The translations under genes and the position numbers were made by a program. Below the pieces are notes generated by a model that was not told where the DNA came from, did no database searches, and saw only the letters and a list, made by a program, of their open reading frames with translations. Of a stretch of DNA of 64,000 nt, positions 30,948 through 40,520 are shown in pieces. The DNA lies in contig NZ_CP053746.1 of assembly GCF_013201545.1 (NCBI RefSeq), positions 1,016,501 to 1,080,500 on the forward strand. Direction: 5' to 3'. The stretch's first letter is position 1, and each line of letters begins with the position of its first letter. The DNA is from Pseudomonas graminis (GTDB lineage: Bacteria > Pseudomonadota > Gammaproteobacteria > Pseudomonadales > Pseudomonadaceae).

Positions 30948-32468
30948 ATGCGTTATGCCCACCCCGGTACTGAAGGCTCAATCGTTACCTTCAAGACCCA
31001 GTACGGCAACTACATCGGTGGCGAATTCGTGCCGCCGGTCAAAGGCCAGTACTTCGAAAACACCTCGCCGATCACCGGCAAGCTGATCGCAGAATTCCCA
31101 CGCTCCACCGCCGAAGACATCGACAAAGCCCTCGATGCCGCCCATGCCGCCGCCGATGCATGGGGCAAAACCTCGGTGCAGGAACGCTCGCGGACCCTGC
31201 TGAAAATCGCCGACCGCATCGAACAGAATCTGGAATTGCTGGCCGTCACCGAGACCTGGGACAACGGCAAAGCCGTGCGCGAAACCCTCAACGCGGACAT
31301 TCCGTTGGCAGTCGATCACTTCCGTTATTTCGCCGGCGTGCTGCGCGCTCAGGAAGGCTCCGCTGCGGAGATCGACGGCAACACCGTGGCGTATCACATT
31401 CACGAGCCGCTGGGCGTGGTCGGGCAAATCATCCCGTGGAACTTCCCTCTGTTGATGGCCGCCTGGAAACTCGCGCCCGCCCTCGCCGCCGGTAACTGCA
31501 TCGTCCTCAAGCCGGCCGAGCAAACGCCACTGGGCATCACCGTGCTGATGGAGCTGATCGGCGATCTGCTGCCAAAAGGCGTGCTCAACGTGGTGCAGGG
31601 TTATGGCCGCGAAGCCGGTGAAGCGCTGGCCAGCAGCAAGCGTATTGCCAAGATCGCCTTCACCGGTTCGACGCCGGTGGGTTCGCACATCATGAAACTG
31701 GCGGCCGACAGCATCATCCCGTCCACCGTCGAACTGGGCGGCAAGTCGCCGAACATCTTTTTCGAAGACATCATGCAGGCCGAGCCGGAGTTCATCGATA
31801 AAGCCGCTGAAGGCGTGGTGCTGGCGTTCTTCAACCAGGGCGAAGTCTGCACCTGCCCGTCCCGCTGCCTGGTTCAGGAGTCGATCTACCCGCAGTTCAT
31901 GGAAGTGGTGATGAAGAAGGTCCTGAAGATTCAGCGCGGCGATCCGCTGGACACCGACACCATGGTCGGTGCGCAGGCGTCGCAGCAGCAGTTCGACAAG
32001 ATTCTTTCGTACCTCGAAATCGCCCAGGGCGAAGGCGCCGAGCTGCTGACCGGCGGCAAGGTCGAGAAGCTCGAAGGCTCGCTGGCGACCGGTTATTACA
32101 TCCAGCCGACGCTGCTGAAAGGCAACAACAAGATGCGCGTCTTCCAGGAAGAAATCTTCGGCCCGGTGGTCAGCGTGACCACCTTCAAGGACGAAGCGGA
32201 GGCCCTGGCGATCGCCAACGACACCGAGTTCGGCTTGGGCGCGGGCGTCTGGACCCGCGACATCAATCGCGCCTACCGCGTGGGCCGGGCGATCAAGGCC
32301 GGTCGCGTGTGGACCAACTGCTACCACCTGTACCCCGCCCATGCGGCGTTCGGCGGTTACAAGAAATCCGGCGTCGGTCGCGAAACCCACAAGGTCGCGC
32401 TGGAGCACTATCAGCAGACCAAGAACCTGCTGGTGAGCTACGACATCAATCCGCTGGGCTTCTTTTGA
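30948..32468 (+). CDS. exaC: NAD-dependent aldehyde dehydrogenase (ExaC/AcoD type)
   Basis: Oxidises acetaldehyde and similar aldehydes to acids. The 506-residue chain has the catalytic Cys301 in GEVCTCPSR, the general-base glutamate in VELGGKSPN, the NAD-binding [11 protein letters not shown] and the [14 protein letters not shown] segment. The start at 30948 has AGGAG in the right place. In the ExaC group, which serves ethanol oxidation in Pseudomonas, expression depends on sigma-54 and an AcoR/ExaE-like activator. This fits the promoter and the divergent regulator. Confidence 0.92.
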   Translation: MRYAHPGTEGSIVTFKTQYGNYIGGEFVPPVKGQYFENTSPITGKLIAEFPRSTAEDIDKALDAAHAAADAWGKTSVQERSRTLLKIADRIEQNLELLAVTETWDNGKAVRETLNADIPLAVDHFRYFAGVLRAQEGSAAEIDGNTVAYHIHEPLGVVGQIIPWNFPLLMAAWKLAPALAAGNCIVLKPAEQTPLGITVLMELIGDLLPKGVLNVVQGYGREAGEALASSKRIAKIAFTGSTPVGSHIMKLAADSIIPSTVELGGKSPNIFFEDIMQAEPEFIDKAAEGVVLAFFNQGEVCTCPSRCLVQESIYPQFMEVVMKKVLKIQRGDPLDTDTMVGAQASQQQFDKILSYLEIAQGEGAELLTGGKVEKLEGSLATGYYIQPTLLKGNNKMRVFQEEIFGPVVSVTTFKDEAEALAIANDTEFGLGAGVWTRDINRAYRVGRAIKAGRVWTNCYHLYPAHAAFGGYKKSGVGRETHKVALEHYQQTKNLLVSYDINPLGFF

Positions 32469-32491
32469 TTTAGCGTAATCGGGCAAGAAGC

Positions 32492-32516
32492 AACGGCCTC
32501 TTCGGAGGCCGTTTTT
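32492..32516 (+). terminator. Intrinsic terminator after the aldehyde dehydrogenase gene
   Basis: AACGGCCTC (32492-32500), loop TTCG, GAGGCCGTT (32505-32513), then a T run. Confidence 0.9.
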
Positions 32517-32589
32517 GTTGGTAGCGATGGGCGTTCAATGGGGCACGCCGCCGTCCGGACGCCGCAATGGCGAGCAACAGATGCAACCC

Positions 32590-32614
32590 CTGTGGGAGTG
32601 AGCTTGCTCACGAA
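32590..32614. repeat. Single REP element
   Basis: One copy of the TGTGGGAGTGAGCTTGCTCA-type palindrome, with one change in the core (CTCACGA for CTCGCGA). Confidence 0.85.
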
Positions 32615-32651
32615 GACGGCATGTCGAGCGCCACATTGCAGTGCTTGCCTC

Positions 32652-32657
32652 TATAAT
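32652..32657 (+). promoter_or_regulatory. Candidate -10 box for dedA
   Basis: A perfect TATAAT lies 65 bases before the dedA start. No good -35 is found at normal spacing. Confidence 0.35.
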
Positions 32658-32721
32658 GCCGCGCACATTTCCCCTCTTCGCCCCGCACGACCCGGATCGG
32701 GTCTCAAAACCAGGTGCCTAC

Positions 32722-33369
32722 ATGGATTTCAATCCGCTTGATCTGATTCTTCACCTTGACGTTTACCTCGACCTGCTTGTGACCCAATACGGCACCTGGG
32801 TTTACGCGATTCTGTTCCTGGTGATCTTTTGCGAAACCGGCCTGGTGGTCATGCCTTTTCTGCCGGGTGATTCGCTGCTGTTCATCGCGGGCGCTGTGGC
32901 GGCCGGTGGCGGCATGGATCCGGTGTTGCTGGCGTGCCTGTTGATGGCAGCGGCGGTACTCGGCGACAGCACCAACTACATCATCGGCCGCACCGCCGGC
33001 GACAAGCTGTTCAGCAACCCGAACTCGAAAATCTTCCGTCGCGATTACCTGACCAAAACCCAGGAATTCTACGGTCGCCACGGCGGCAAGACCGTCACCC
33101 TCGCACGCTTCCTGCCAATCATCCGCACCTTCGCCCCCTTCGTGGCCGGTCTTGGCCGCATGCCTTACCTGCGCTTTCTCGGCTTCAGCGTGTTGGGCTC
33201 GGTGCTGTGGGTCGGCGGGTTGGTCACGCTGGGCTTCTTCTTCGGCAATATCCCGTTCATCAAGAAGAACCTGACGCTATTGGTGCTGGCGATCATCCTG
33301 ATCTCGCTGCTGCCGATGATCATCGGCCTGATCCGCAGCCGCACAGGTCGCTCCGCCGAGGCGCGCTGA
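32722..33369 (+). CDS. DedA family membrane protein
   Basis: A 215-residue DedA/SNARE-associated protein with several membrane helices. Key blocks are FCETGLVVMPFLPGDSLLF, with the membrane-embedded glutamate, and LARFLPIIRTFAPFVAGLG, with the conserved arginines. Members move C55 carriers or phospholipids across the inner membrane and support proton-motive force and drug tolerance. A start at MDFNPLDL (32722) matches family members; the longer frame does not. Confidence 0.93.
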   Translation: MDFNPLDLILHLDVYLDLLVTQYGTWVYAILFLVIFCETGLVVMPFLPGDSLLFIAGAVAAGGGMDPVLLACLLMAAAVLGDSTNYIIGRTAGDKLFSNPNSKIFRRDYLTKTQEFYGRHGGKTVTLARFLPIIRTFAPFVAGLGRMPYLRFLGFSVLGSVLWVGGLVTLGFFFGNIPFIKKNLTLLVLAIILISLLPMIIGLIRSRTGRSAEAR

Positions 33370-33373
33370 ATCC

Positions 33374-34192
33374 ATGTGGTCGTTCCGGGAATGGCGCAAA
33401 CGGCGCACGCTGGCGCGCCATCCGGTCGATCCGCAGATGTGGGAGCGCGTGCGCCAACGCCTGCCGATCCTCGACGGGCTGAGCGCTGAAGAAGACCGTT
33501 ACCTGCTCGACAGCTGCGTGCTGTTCCTGCAGGCCAAACACCTGACCGCGCTGGAAGGCGTCGAACTGGATGACGAATCGCGGCTGTTTCTTGCCGCTCA
33601 GGCCCAACTGCCGTTGCTCGCCCTGGGCGATCTCAACTGGTATCAGGGTTTTCACGAAATCATCCTCTACGGCGATGACTTCATCAGCCCCCAACGCCAC
33701 CGCGACGCCAGCGGCATCGAGCACGAATGGGACGGCGAGCACAGCGGAGAAGCATGGTCCCAAGGCCCGGTGATCCTGGCCTGGCCCGGCGTGCTGACCA
33801 GCGGCGGGTGGGAAGCCTACAACCTCGTGATCCACGAACTGGCGCACAAGCTGGACATGCTCAACGGTGATGCGAATGGCCTGCCGCCGCTGCACCCCGA
33901 CATGCGCGTCAGTGACTGGGCCAGCGCCATGCAGAGTGCCTACGACGACCTCAACCGCCAACTCGACGCCAACCCGGACGCCGAGACCGCCATCGATCCC
34001 TACGCGGCGGAAAACCCGGCCGAGTTCTTTGCAGTCATCAGCGAATACTTCTTCAGCGCGCCGGATTTGCTCGCCGAGGCCTATCCCGCCGTCTACGGGC
34101 AACTGAAAGCGTTCTATCGGCAGGATCCGTTGGCGCGGCTAACGGCACTTCAGCGCGACAACCCGGTCTATCAGGCTCAACACGACGCCTGA
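33374..34192 (+). CDS. mtfA: M90 family zinc peptidase (MtfA/DgsA anti-repressor family)
   Basis: Cytosolic metallopeptidase; in E. coli it binds the glucose repressor Mlc. The zinc motif HELAH is at 154-158, with the downstream glutamate in [15 protein letters not shown] acting as the third ligand region. Length 272. It begins 5 bases after the dedA stop, so the two are probably co-transcribed. The E. coli partner Mlc is not known to be conserved in pseudomonads, so the local substrate is open. Confidence 0.9.
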   Translation: MWSFREWRKRRTLARHPVDPQMWERVRQRLPILDGLSAEEDRYLLDSCVLFLQAKHLTALEGVELDDESRLFLAAQAQLPLLALGDLNWYQGFHEIILYGDDFISPQRHRDASGIEHEWDGEHSGEAWSQGPVILAWPGVLTSGGWEAYNLVIHELAHKLDMLNGDANGLPPLHPDMRVSDWASAMQSAYDDLNRQLDANPDAETAIDPYAAENPAEFFAVISEYFFSAPDLLAEAYPAVYGQLKAFYRQDPLARLTALQRDNPVYQAQHDA

Positions 34193-34231
34193 AGCCCGCC
34201 GTCACGCATGGCAACGCTTCAGGAATGTGCC

Positions 34232-34237
34232 TATAAT
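34232..34237 (+). promoter_or_regulatory. -10 box of ppa
   Basis: A perfect TATAAT lies 61 bases before the ppa start, with TGGCAA (34209-34214) at 17-base spacing as a weak -35. Confidence 0.55.
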
Positions 34238-34298
34238 CCGGCCACTTTTTGGCGTTGCATGCCAGATTCTGAATGGTCAACCAAGGGGGCAAAGCCCA

Positions 34299-34826
34299 AT
34301 GAGCTACAGCAAGATTCCGGCCGGTAAAGACCTGCCGAATGACATCTACGTCGCAATCGAGATCCCGGCCAACCACGCGCCGATCAAGTACGAAATCGAC
34401 AAAGAAAGCGACTGCCTTTTCGTTGACCGTTTCATGGCCACCCCGATGTTCTACCCGGCCAACTACGGTTTCATCCCCAACACCCTGGCTGACGACGGCG
34501 ACCCCCTCGACGTGCTGGTGGTGACGCCTTATCCGGTCACCCCGGGTTCCGTGATCCGCGCCCGTCCGGTCGGCGTGCTGAACATGACCGACGACGGCGG
34601 CGGCGATGCCAAAATCATCGCAGTCCCCCACGACAAGCTGTCCCAGCTGTACGTGGACGTGAAGGAATACACCGATCTGCCACCGCTGCTGATCCAGCAG
34701 ATCGAGCACTTCTTCGCGAACTACAAAGACCTCGAAAAAGGCAAATGGGTGAAGATCGAAGGCTGGGCTGGCGCTGACGCCGCTCGCGAAGCGATCACCA
34801 AATCGGTTGCGGCCTACAAGGGCTGA
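34299..34826 (+). CDS. ppa: Inorganic pyrophosphatase
   Basis: Soluble family I enzyme hydrolysing pyrophosphate to drive biosynthesis. The metal-binding signature [11 protein letters not shown] and the substrate-contacting YEIDKES and [16 protein letters not shown] blocks are all present. The 175-residue length is standard. Start [11 protein letters not shown] at 34299. Confidence 0.97.
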   Translation: MSYSKIPAGKDLPNDIYVAIEIPANHAPIKYEIDKESDCLFVDRFMATPMFYPANYGFIPNTLADDGDPLDVLVVTPYPVTPGSVIRARPVGVLNMTDDGGGDAKIIAVPHDKLSQLYVDVKEYTDLPPLLIQQIEHFFANYKDLEKGKWVKIEGWAGADAAREAITKSVAAYKG

Positions 34827-34836
34827 TCCGTTGTGT

Positions 34837-34866
34837 CCCGCCGAAGCGCTCGCCGCTTCGACGGGG
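34837..34866 (+). terminator. Probable terminator after ppa
   Basis: CGAAGCG (34842-34848) and CGCTTCG (34854-34860) form a stem extended by CCCG/CGGG. The T tract is short and distant, so strength is uncertain. Confidence 0.5.
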
Positions 34867-34869
34867 CCA

Positions 34870-35266
34870 CGTTTTACCTGCATGGCCCCGCCTTCTGCTT
34901 TCTGAATACCCCTCCCCCCGTACATCCCCCCTTTTTTTCGCCCTCTGTCATTACACACATGTTTAAAACTCACACTGCACACACAACGTGTTTAATCGCG
35001 TCGTATGATTTTCTTCTTTGAACAACACCGCCCGATTCAAACTTCCCTGGCGCCCCCTTTAGTCAGGCCTCCGTGCCGTTAATTGCTCACGTGCATGAGT
35101 GACATCGGTTTCAACCATTGTTGATGCATAAGAAAACAGTGAGCGAATCGGCCTACAAAAACAGCCGAAGGTTGTAATCCTTACATTCACGTTCAAGCAT
35201 GACGGCGTGCTCATTTGAACACTTCGTTCATTTAAACGCGCTTCAACCCGCCGTAAACTTCGGCCC
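34870..35266. other. AT-richer intergenic region upstream of the LexA-like repressor
   Basis: About 400 bases without a gene. It has repeated TGAAC/GTTCA half-sites: TTTGAAC (35017-35023) with TTCAAA (35036-35041), and TGAAC-N5-GTTCA (35216-35230). The latter lies 36 bases before the repressor start and is a candidate autoregulatory operator. Base composition is lower in GC than the neighbours. Confidence 0.4.
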
Positions 35267-35998
35267 ATGAATACATCAGGTGATCGACTGCGCGGCCTTC
35301 TGCGAGAGTGCCATCTCTCGGCAACGGACTTTGCCGCCAACCGAAAAGTTACGCCGCAACACGTGAACAACTGGTTCAAGCGCGGCATCCCCATGGCCCG
35401 TATTGAAGAAGTCGCTGAACTGCTGAGCGTCAACGCGCGTTGGCTACGGAGCGGCGAGGGCCCGAAGCACCCTGGACAAGACCGCTTGACTGCCCAACCG
35501 CCGGACGCTCAACCGCGGGCCGAGCGAAGCGTGCGCGAAGAACTGGAAATGCCGGTCTACACCGAATTGCAGACACAAAGCGCCGGCCGGACGGCGGTGG
35601 GCGAAGTCCACAACCACAAAGTGCGCCTGTCCCGGCGCGTGCTCGAAACCATGGACGTGGAGCTGCACAACGCCATTTGTGTGGCAATGGTCGGCAACAG
35701 CATGGCGGACAAAATCCAGGACGGTTCGCTGATCGGCATTGATCGCGGGCGCGTGCAGATCATCGATGGTGAAATGTACGCCCTCGAACACGACGGCATG
35801 CTGCGGGTGAAATACCTGTATCGCCTGCCGGGCGGCGGCTTGCGCCTACGCAGCCACAATTGCGCCGAGTACCCGGACGAGATTTTCAGCGCCGAACAGG
35901 TGCAGGCCCAGCACATTCATATTCTGGGGTGGATCTTCTGGTGGTCGACGCTTAACAACCGCCGCCATCCGGCGACGATACGGCGAGGCGCGGAATGA
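35267..35998 (+). CDS. LexA-like (XRE plus S24) self-cleaving transcriptional repressor, PrtR-like
   Basis: A 243-residue phage-type repressor. The N-terminal helix-turn-helix (about 5-60) includes VTPQHVNNWFKRGIP. The S24/LexA domain (about 95-230) has Ser145 in VGNSM and Lys182 in LRVKYLYR, 37 residues apart as in LexA, and an Ala106-Gly107 candidate cleavage bond. It should therefore be cleaved on DNA damage with RecA. Homologues such as PrtR control pyocins and prophages, but no phage genes are nearby. It may control the island beside it or be a leftover. A terminator follows before the TIR gene. Confidence 0.88.
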   Translation: MNTSGDRLRGLLRECHLSATDFAANRKVTPQHVNNWFKRGIPMARIEEVAELLSVNARWLRSGEGPKHPGQDRLTAQPPDAQPRAERSVREELEMPVYTELQTQSAGRTAVGEVHNHKVRLSRRVLETMDVELHNAICVAMVGNSMADKIQDGSLIGIDRGRVQIIDGEMYALEHDGMLRVKYLYRLPGGGLRLRSHNCAEYPDEIFSAEQVQAQHIHILGWIFWWSTLNNRRHPATIRRGAE

Positions 35999-36201
35999 GC
36001 GTGTTTCAGAACTGGGCAGACGCAAACAACATGGGTATCCTGCACGCCTTCGTTTCAGCACCCGTCGGCCACACGCGGATGGGTGATCGACCTGGCACCG
36101 TCTCCCTGACCTGCCCGGTCTACCTTACAAGCGCCTCCTCGCAGCGCGCACTTTTGCGGACGGGTGCGGTTAGCCAAAAACTAATCAAACCCGTCACCGA
36201 G

Positions 36202-36225
36202 AAGCCGGCCACAAGCCGGCTTTTT
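36202..36225 (+). terminator. Intrinsic terminator
   Basis: AAGCCGGC (36202-36209), loop CACAA, GCCGGCTT (36215-36222), then T residues. It isolates the repressor gene from the TIR gene. The rest of the 35999-36356 gap shows nothing clear. Confidence 0.88.
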
Positions 36226-36356
36226 AACTTCCCATGAATACCTCCCACCGCTAACCCACGCGGCGCCTCCGCGCGCGTCAATCGGCAATCAATGGACTGA
36301 GCGCATTAACCGATGAAGCAAACAACCCTCTTCGTTTTCACTACAGGAAGTTCATC

Positions 36357-36866
36357 ATGAGTTATCGCAACAAAACCTACATCGCGTTCGCCAGTGAAGA
36401 CATCAAGCATTATTGGCTGATGAAAGCCTGGAAGCAGAACGAGAAAATCGACTTCAACTTCTTCAATGCCCATGACTTGTTCGAAGCGCGGGACAGCAGT
36501 TCGCCCGAGACTATCAAACGCCGCCTGCGCGAACGCCTCAACAACACCAAGCAAGTTATCTTTCTGGGCAGCGAAGATGGCCGTCGCAAGGGCGGCGACG
36601 GGGATTCGTTTCTTGCTTATGAAATCGAGGTGATTCTCGAACTGGATCTTCCCATCGTCATCGCGAATCTCTGCCAGAGCAGAAACATCGTCATGGATAA
36701 CATTCCCCAGCCGCTCATTGATCAAAAACACTTCAACGTTTCGGTGTCTTTCCAGCCCAAAATCATTCAGTACACGCTGGACAACTACGTTGCGGGTTAC
36801 GCGAAGAGCGACCTGCAAGGTCCCCATCGATATGTCGGCAGAATCTACGACGGGCTGGGCATCTGA
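36357..36866 (+). CDS. thsB: TIR-domain protein, Thoeris ThsB type
   Basis: A 169-residue single-domain protein of the TIR-like DUF1863 group. The start YRNKTYIAFASEDIKHYW is the ThsB-type first strand. NTKQVIFLGSE is the central strand, and YEIEVILELDLPIVIA holds the candidate catalytic glutamate (Glu89 or Glu91). Thoeris ThsB proteins sense phage and use NAD to make an ADP-ribose-derived signal. AGGAAG precedes the ATG. The next gene overlaps its stop by one base (36866), so the two are coupled. Confidence 0.87.
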   Translation: MSYRNKTYIAFASEDIKHYWLMKAWKQNEKIDFNFFNAHDLFEARDSSSPETIKRRLRERLNNTKQVIFLGSEDGRRKGGDGDSFLAYEIEVILELDLPIVIANLCQSRNIVMDNIPQPLIDQKHFNVSVSFQPKIIQYTLDNYVAGYAKSDLQGPHRYVGRIYDGLGI

Positions 36867-37714
36867 TGACCATCCTTCAGGACATGCAGACATGGCGCTT
36901 CTGGCGCCACTTTCTGGTGGCACTGTTCGCCTGCGTCGGCGGACTGTCGACGATCATGCAGACTTTCAACGTCATTTACCCCGGCAGCCATGCAATGGAG
37001 GGTTTCGGCATCCTGATAGCGATCATCGCGTTGTCAGTTTCGGCCGCGCTGTTCAAGGCCTGGCCGCGCCCGATTGCCGAGGAATACAACGCGCCGAAAA
37101 CGCGGATCACCATCGTGCCCGGTGACCTTCTCAAGGAAGACGGCCATCTGGTGATCGGCACCAACGACACCTTCGACACGGAAACGCCGAACATCATTGC
37201 CACCTCCAGCCTGCAGGGCCAGGCGTTGCAGGTCCTTTACGGCGGCGACCTGAGAGAATTTGATCGTCATCTGGACGACGCGCTGGTCAACACCCCCGTC
37301 GGTACGCTCAACAAGCCGGGCAAACAAGTGCAATACGGTGTCGGCACCATCGCCACGCTCAAGCACGCGCACCGGCTGATCTTCTTCCTGGCCTACTGCG
37401 AAATGGACGCCCAGAACGTCGCGCGCTCCACGCCGGACAAAGTGTGGAAGGGCTTGCTCGCGCTGTGGGCCGAAGTGTCCCGGCGCGGCAACGGCGGCAC
37501 GATCTCGATCCCGGTGATCGGCGGCGGGCAGGCGCGACTGTCCAGCGTGCTGCCCGCCCAGGACGCCATCCGCTTCACGCTGCTCTCGTTCATGTTCGCC
37601 TCCCGCAACTCGAAGGTCTGCGACGAACTGCGCATCGTCGTCCGCCCCGACGACTACCGAAAACTCGATCGACTGGAACTGCAGTCGTTCCTCTCGTCAT
37701 TGAGGTCATCATGA
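36866..37714 (+). CDS. thsA: Two-TM macro-domain protein, type II Thoeris ThsA effector
   Basis: A 282-residue protein. Two hydrophobic helices (about 14-36 and 46-66) are followed by a macro-like domain (about 80-275). That domain begins ITIVPGDLLKEDGHLVIGTN, then DTFDTETPNIIA, and has the loop ISIPVIGGGQARLS. TM-TM-macro is the layout of ThsA in type II Thoeris, where the macro domain binds the signal from the TIR protein and the membrane part acts as effector. The assignment rests on this layout and the TIR neighbour. Its stop overlaps the HIT gene start as ATGA. Confidence 0.85.
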   Translation: MTILQDMQTWRFWRHFLVALFACVGGLSTIMQTFNVIYPGSHAMEGFGILIAIIALSVSAALFKAWPRPIAEEYNAPKTRITIVPGDLLKEDGHLVIGTNDTFDTETPNIIATSSLQGQALQVLYGGDLREFDRHLDDALVNTPVGTLNKPGKQVQYGVGTIATLKHAHRLIFFLAYCEMDAQNVARSTPDKVWKGLLALWAEVSRRGNGGTISIPVIGGGQARLSSVLPAQDAIRFTLLSFMFASRNSKVCDELRIVVRPDDYRKLDRLELQSFLSSLRSS

Positions 37715-38151
37715 CCCCGGAAACCAGCCTCGATCTGCCGGACAACCCCGACTGCGCGTTCTGCGCATACCTCAAGGGCGAAAGACCCTACACCATCCTA
37801 TCCTGCACCCCGCAAACCGCGACCTTCGTGACCCGCGAACAACGGGGTCACCCGCACTTGCTGGTGCTGCCGCTGCGCCACGTGCCCTCGTTGCTGGAAA
37901 TGACCGACGAGGAGGTTGCGGCGGTGGCGGTTGAAGTGCGCAATGCGGCGAGGCTGATTGAAAAGGCGTACGCAAAAACGGGGATTGCGGTCTGGCAGAA
38001 CAACGGCGTGCCGGCGGGCCAGGCGATTGGGCATGTGCACTTTCATGTGGCGGGGACGCTGGAGAGCGGGGGGACGGAGTTTGGGGAAGTGCAGGAGATA
38101 TCGGTGATGGAGACGGCTGAAATTGCGCGGCGGTTGCTGGAGGCGAGATAG
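37711..38151 (+). CDS. HIT (histidine triad) family protein coupled to Thoeris genes
   Basis: A 146-residue protein. The histidine triad GHVHFHV (His108, 110, 112) and the zinc-type CAFC near residue 15 are intact. HIT enzymes hydrolyse nucleotide conjugates, including phosphoramidates and dinucleoside polyphosphates. The ATG at 37711 overlaps the thsA stop by 4 bases, so translation is coupled. A role in breaking down the nucleotide signal of the TIR protein is a reasonable guess but not shown. A general housekeeping HIT role is the alternative. The frame extends upstream to 37444 inside thsA, but that part is not protein-like. Confidence 0.88.
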   Translation: MTPETSLDLPDNPDCAFCAYLKGERPYTILSCTPQTATFVTREQRGHPHLLVLPLRHVPSLLEMTDEEVAAVAVEVRNAARLIEKAYAKTGIAVWQNNGVPAGQAIGHVHFHVAGTLESGGTEFGEVQEISVMETAEIARRLLEAR

Positions 38152-38543
38152 GCCATCGCCGCAGCGTTGGCCACTTTCATTGCCGCGCACTTTTGAACAC
38201 GCCCCAGAACAGCGATTTTGCGTTCCACACGTCGTGGATCAAACCAAGGAAAATGAAGGGCTATGGATCTTTCAGTGTTGCGTGGGCCCGGTTCGGATCT
38301 GTTGGCCTGTTTGGGCAGCAGCCTGCTGCCCAATTGTCTTGGGCTTACTTAGAAACCCCGCGCAGGGGCATCAACGGCTCCATGCTAGGGAAATGAGAAT
38401 TCGGAAACCATGAAGCAGTCTCACAGCCACCTTCGCACTTCTCATTGTCTAGAAAAACTTCGCGACTCGGATGGCCTGTGGACATTGAAGTAGCTGGCCG
38501 GGTTAGACTTCGCATTTTTTTGCCCATCCCAAGGAACTGTTGC
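38152..38543. other. Intergenic region between HIT gene and hsdM
   Basis: About 390 bases. The hairpin TTGGGCAGCA-GCC-TGCTGCCCAA (38311-38333), followed by TTGTCTT, is a likely terminator. A 67-codon frame at 38193-38396 has no recognisable similarity. No attachment site or tRNA end was seen. The hsdM promoter must lie here. Confidence 0.5.
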
Positions 38544-40520
38544 GTGAATACGGAAAATCATTCTCAGACGGCTGCCTTTCTCTGGTCTATTGCCGACCTG
38601 CTCCGTGGTGACTTCAAGCAGTCCCAGTACGGGCGCATCATCCTGCCGTTCACTCTGCTGCGCCGAATGGAGTGCGTGCTAGCGCCGACCAAGGACGAGG
38701 TGATCAAGCAGACCTTCGCTCAAGAAGGCCGTCCAGATACCGTCCGCGAAATGATTTTGCTGCGTTCATCCGGCCACCAATTTTTTAATGCCTCGCCGCT
38801 GACACTAGGAACCTTGTCAGATACGCAGACCGCTTCGGACTTGATGAGTTACGTGCAGTCCTTCAGCAACGACGCCCGCGAGATTTTCGAGCACTTCCAC
38901 TTCGAAGACTTCGTTCAGCAACTGGGCAGCGCCAATCTGCTCTATCAGGTCGTGCAACGGTTTGCGGCCACCGATCTGAGCCCTGAGCGAATCAGCAACT
39001 TTGGCATGGGTATCATTTTTGAAGAGCTGATCCGCAAGTTTGCTGAGAGCTCCAATGAAACGGCCGGGGAGCACTTCACCCCGCGAGACATCGTGCACCT
39101 GACCACTTCGCTTGTGATTACGGATCAGGACCACAAGCTCGCGCCCAACAGCATCGTCACCATCTATGACCCAACGGCGGGTACTGGTGGTTTCCTATCT
39201 GAAGGCGACGAGTACATCCAGTCCATCAGCGAAAAGGTCAGCGTGTCGCTGCACGGCCAAGAGCTGAACCCCGAGTCTTACGCCATTTGCAAAGCGGACA
39301 TGCTCATCAAGGGCCAGGACGTGGCCAATATCAAGCTCGGCAACACGCTTTCAAATGATCAACTGGCTGACAAGCGCTTCGATTTCATGCTCAGCAACCC
39401 ACCATTTGGCGTTGAGTGGAAGAAGGTTCAAAAGCAGATCACCGACGAGCACAGCCACAAAGGCTTCGATGGTCGCTTCGGGCCTGGCCTGCCGCGTGTA
39501 TCCGACGGCTCGCTGTTGTTCCTCCTGCACTTGGTCAGCAAGATGCGTGCCCCGCGTGAAGGTGGCTCCCGGATCGGCATCATCCTCAACGGCTCGCCGC
39601 TGTTCACCGGCGGCGCGGGTTCGGGTGAGTCGGAGATTCGCCGATACCTGCTGCAGAATGATCTGGTTGAGGCCATCGTCGCGTTGCCGACGGACATGTT
39701 CTACAACACCGGCATCGCCACCTACGTTTGGATACTCAGCAACAAGAAAGCCGCCGCTCGCCAGGGCAAGGTGCAGTTGATCGACGGCAGCCAGCATTCC
39801 GCCAAAATGCGCAAGTCGCTGGGCAGCAAACGCCAGTACATCACTGACGATCAAATCAACGAACTGGTGCGCCTGTATGGCGGTTTCGAGCAAACCGCGC
39901 AGAGCAAGATTTTCCCCATCGATGCCTTCGGCTATCGCCGCATCACAGTCGAACGCCCGCTGCGCCTGAACTTCCAAACCAGTGCCGAGCGCATCGCCAA
40001 GGTGCTGGAAGAAAAAGCCATCGAGAAACTCGACAGCGCCACTCAGAAGCAGCTAATTACCGCCCTACAAACGATGGACGCCACCCAACTGCATCGCAAC
40101 CGCGAGCAGTTCAGCAAATGCCTGAAAAAAAGCCTGACCGCGCACGGATTGAATCTCAGCGCTCCAGAGCTGAAAGCCCTGCTCAATGCCCTGAGCGAGC
40201 GAGACGCCGAGGCGGATATCTGCATGACCAAGGGCAAGCCTGAAGCAGATGCTGGCCTGCGCGACAACGAGAACGTGCCATTGGGTGAGTCGGTGTACGA
40301 CTACTTCAAGCGCGAGGTTATCCCCCATGTGCCGGACGCCTGGATCGACGAAAGCAGAACCGACCCTCAGGACGGTGAGGTCGGCATTGTCGCCTTCGAA
40401 ATCCCCTTCAACCGTCACTTCTATGTGTTCAAGCCGCCACGCCCGTTGAACGAGATCGACCGCGACTTGCAAGCCTGCACTGACCGCATCAAGCAGATGA
40501 TTGAGGGGCTGTCGGCATGA
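38544..40520 (+). CDS. hsdM: Type I restriction-modification system methyltransferase subunit
   Basis: N6-adenine methyltransferase of a type I system. The N-terminal helical domain starts with [13 protein letters not shown]. The SAM-binding motif [11 protein letters not shown] and catalytic motif IV NPPFG follow, and EHFTPRDIV and [12 protein letters not shown] are typical HsdM blocks. I chose a GTG start at 38544 with AAGGA upstream, giving 658 residues. A frame from 38445 would add 33 residues without family support. The C-terminal 100 residues are charged and probably interact with HsdS/HsdR. It overlaps hsdS by 4 bases. Confidence 0.93.
   Translation: MNTENHSQTAAFLWSIADLLRGDFKQSQYGRIILPFTLLRRMECVLAPTKDEVIKQTFAQEGRPDTVREMILLRSSGHQFFNASPLTLGTLSDTQTASDLMSYVQSFSNDAREIFEHFHFEDFVQQLGSANLLYQVVQRFAATDLSPERISNFGMGIIFEELIRKFAESSNETAGEHFTPRDIVHLTTSLVITDQDHKLAPNSIVTIYDPTAGTGGFLSEGDEYIQSISEKVSVSLHGQELNPESYAICKADMLIKGQDVANIKLGNTLSNDQLADKRFDFMLSNPPFGVEWKKVQKQITDEHSHKGFDGRFGPGLPRVSDGSLLFLLHLVSKMRAPREGGSRIGIILNGSPLFTGGAGSGESEIRRYLLQNDLVEAIVALPTDMFYNTGIATYVWILSNKKAAARQGKVQLIDGSQHSAKMRKSLGSKRQYITDDQINELVRLYGGFEQTAQSKIFPIDAFGYRRITVERPLRLNFQTSAERIAKVLEEKAIEKLDSATQKQLITALQTMDATQLHRNREQFSKCLKKSLTAHGLNLSAPELKALLNALSERDAEADICMTKGKPEADAGLRDNENVPLGESVYDYFKREVIPHVPDAWIDESRTDPQDGEVGIVAFEIPFNRHFYVFKPPRPLNEIDRDLQACTDRIKQMIEGLSA

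Noticed and set aside
30978..32486. 502-codon frame opposite the aldehyde dehydrogenase gene
   Set aside because: Mirror of a well-supported gene, with composition typical of a GC-rich antisense frame.
37444..37710. N-terminal extension of the HIT frame
   Set aside because: It lies inside thsA in another frame and is Arg/Pro/His-rich; the HIT fold starts at 37711.
38193..38396. 67-codon frame before hsdM
   Set aside because: It spans a terminator-like hairpin, shows no similarity and lacks a ribosome-binding site.
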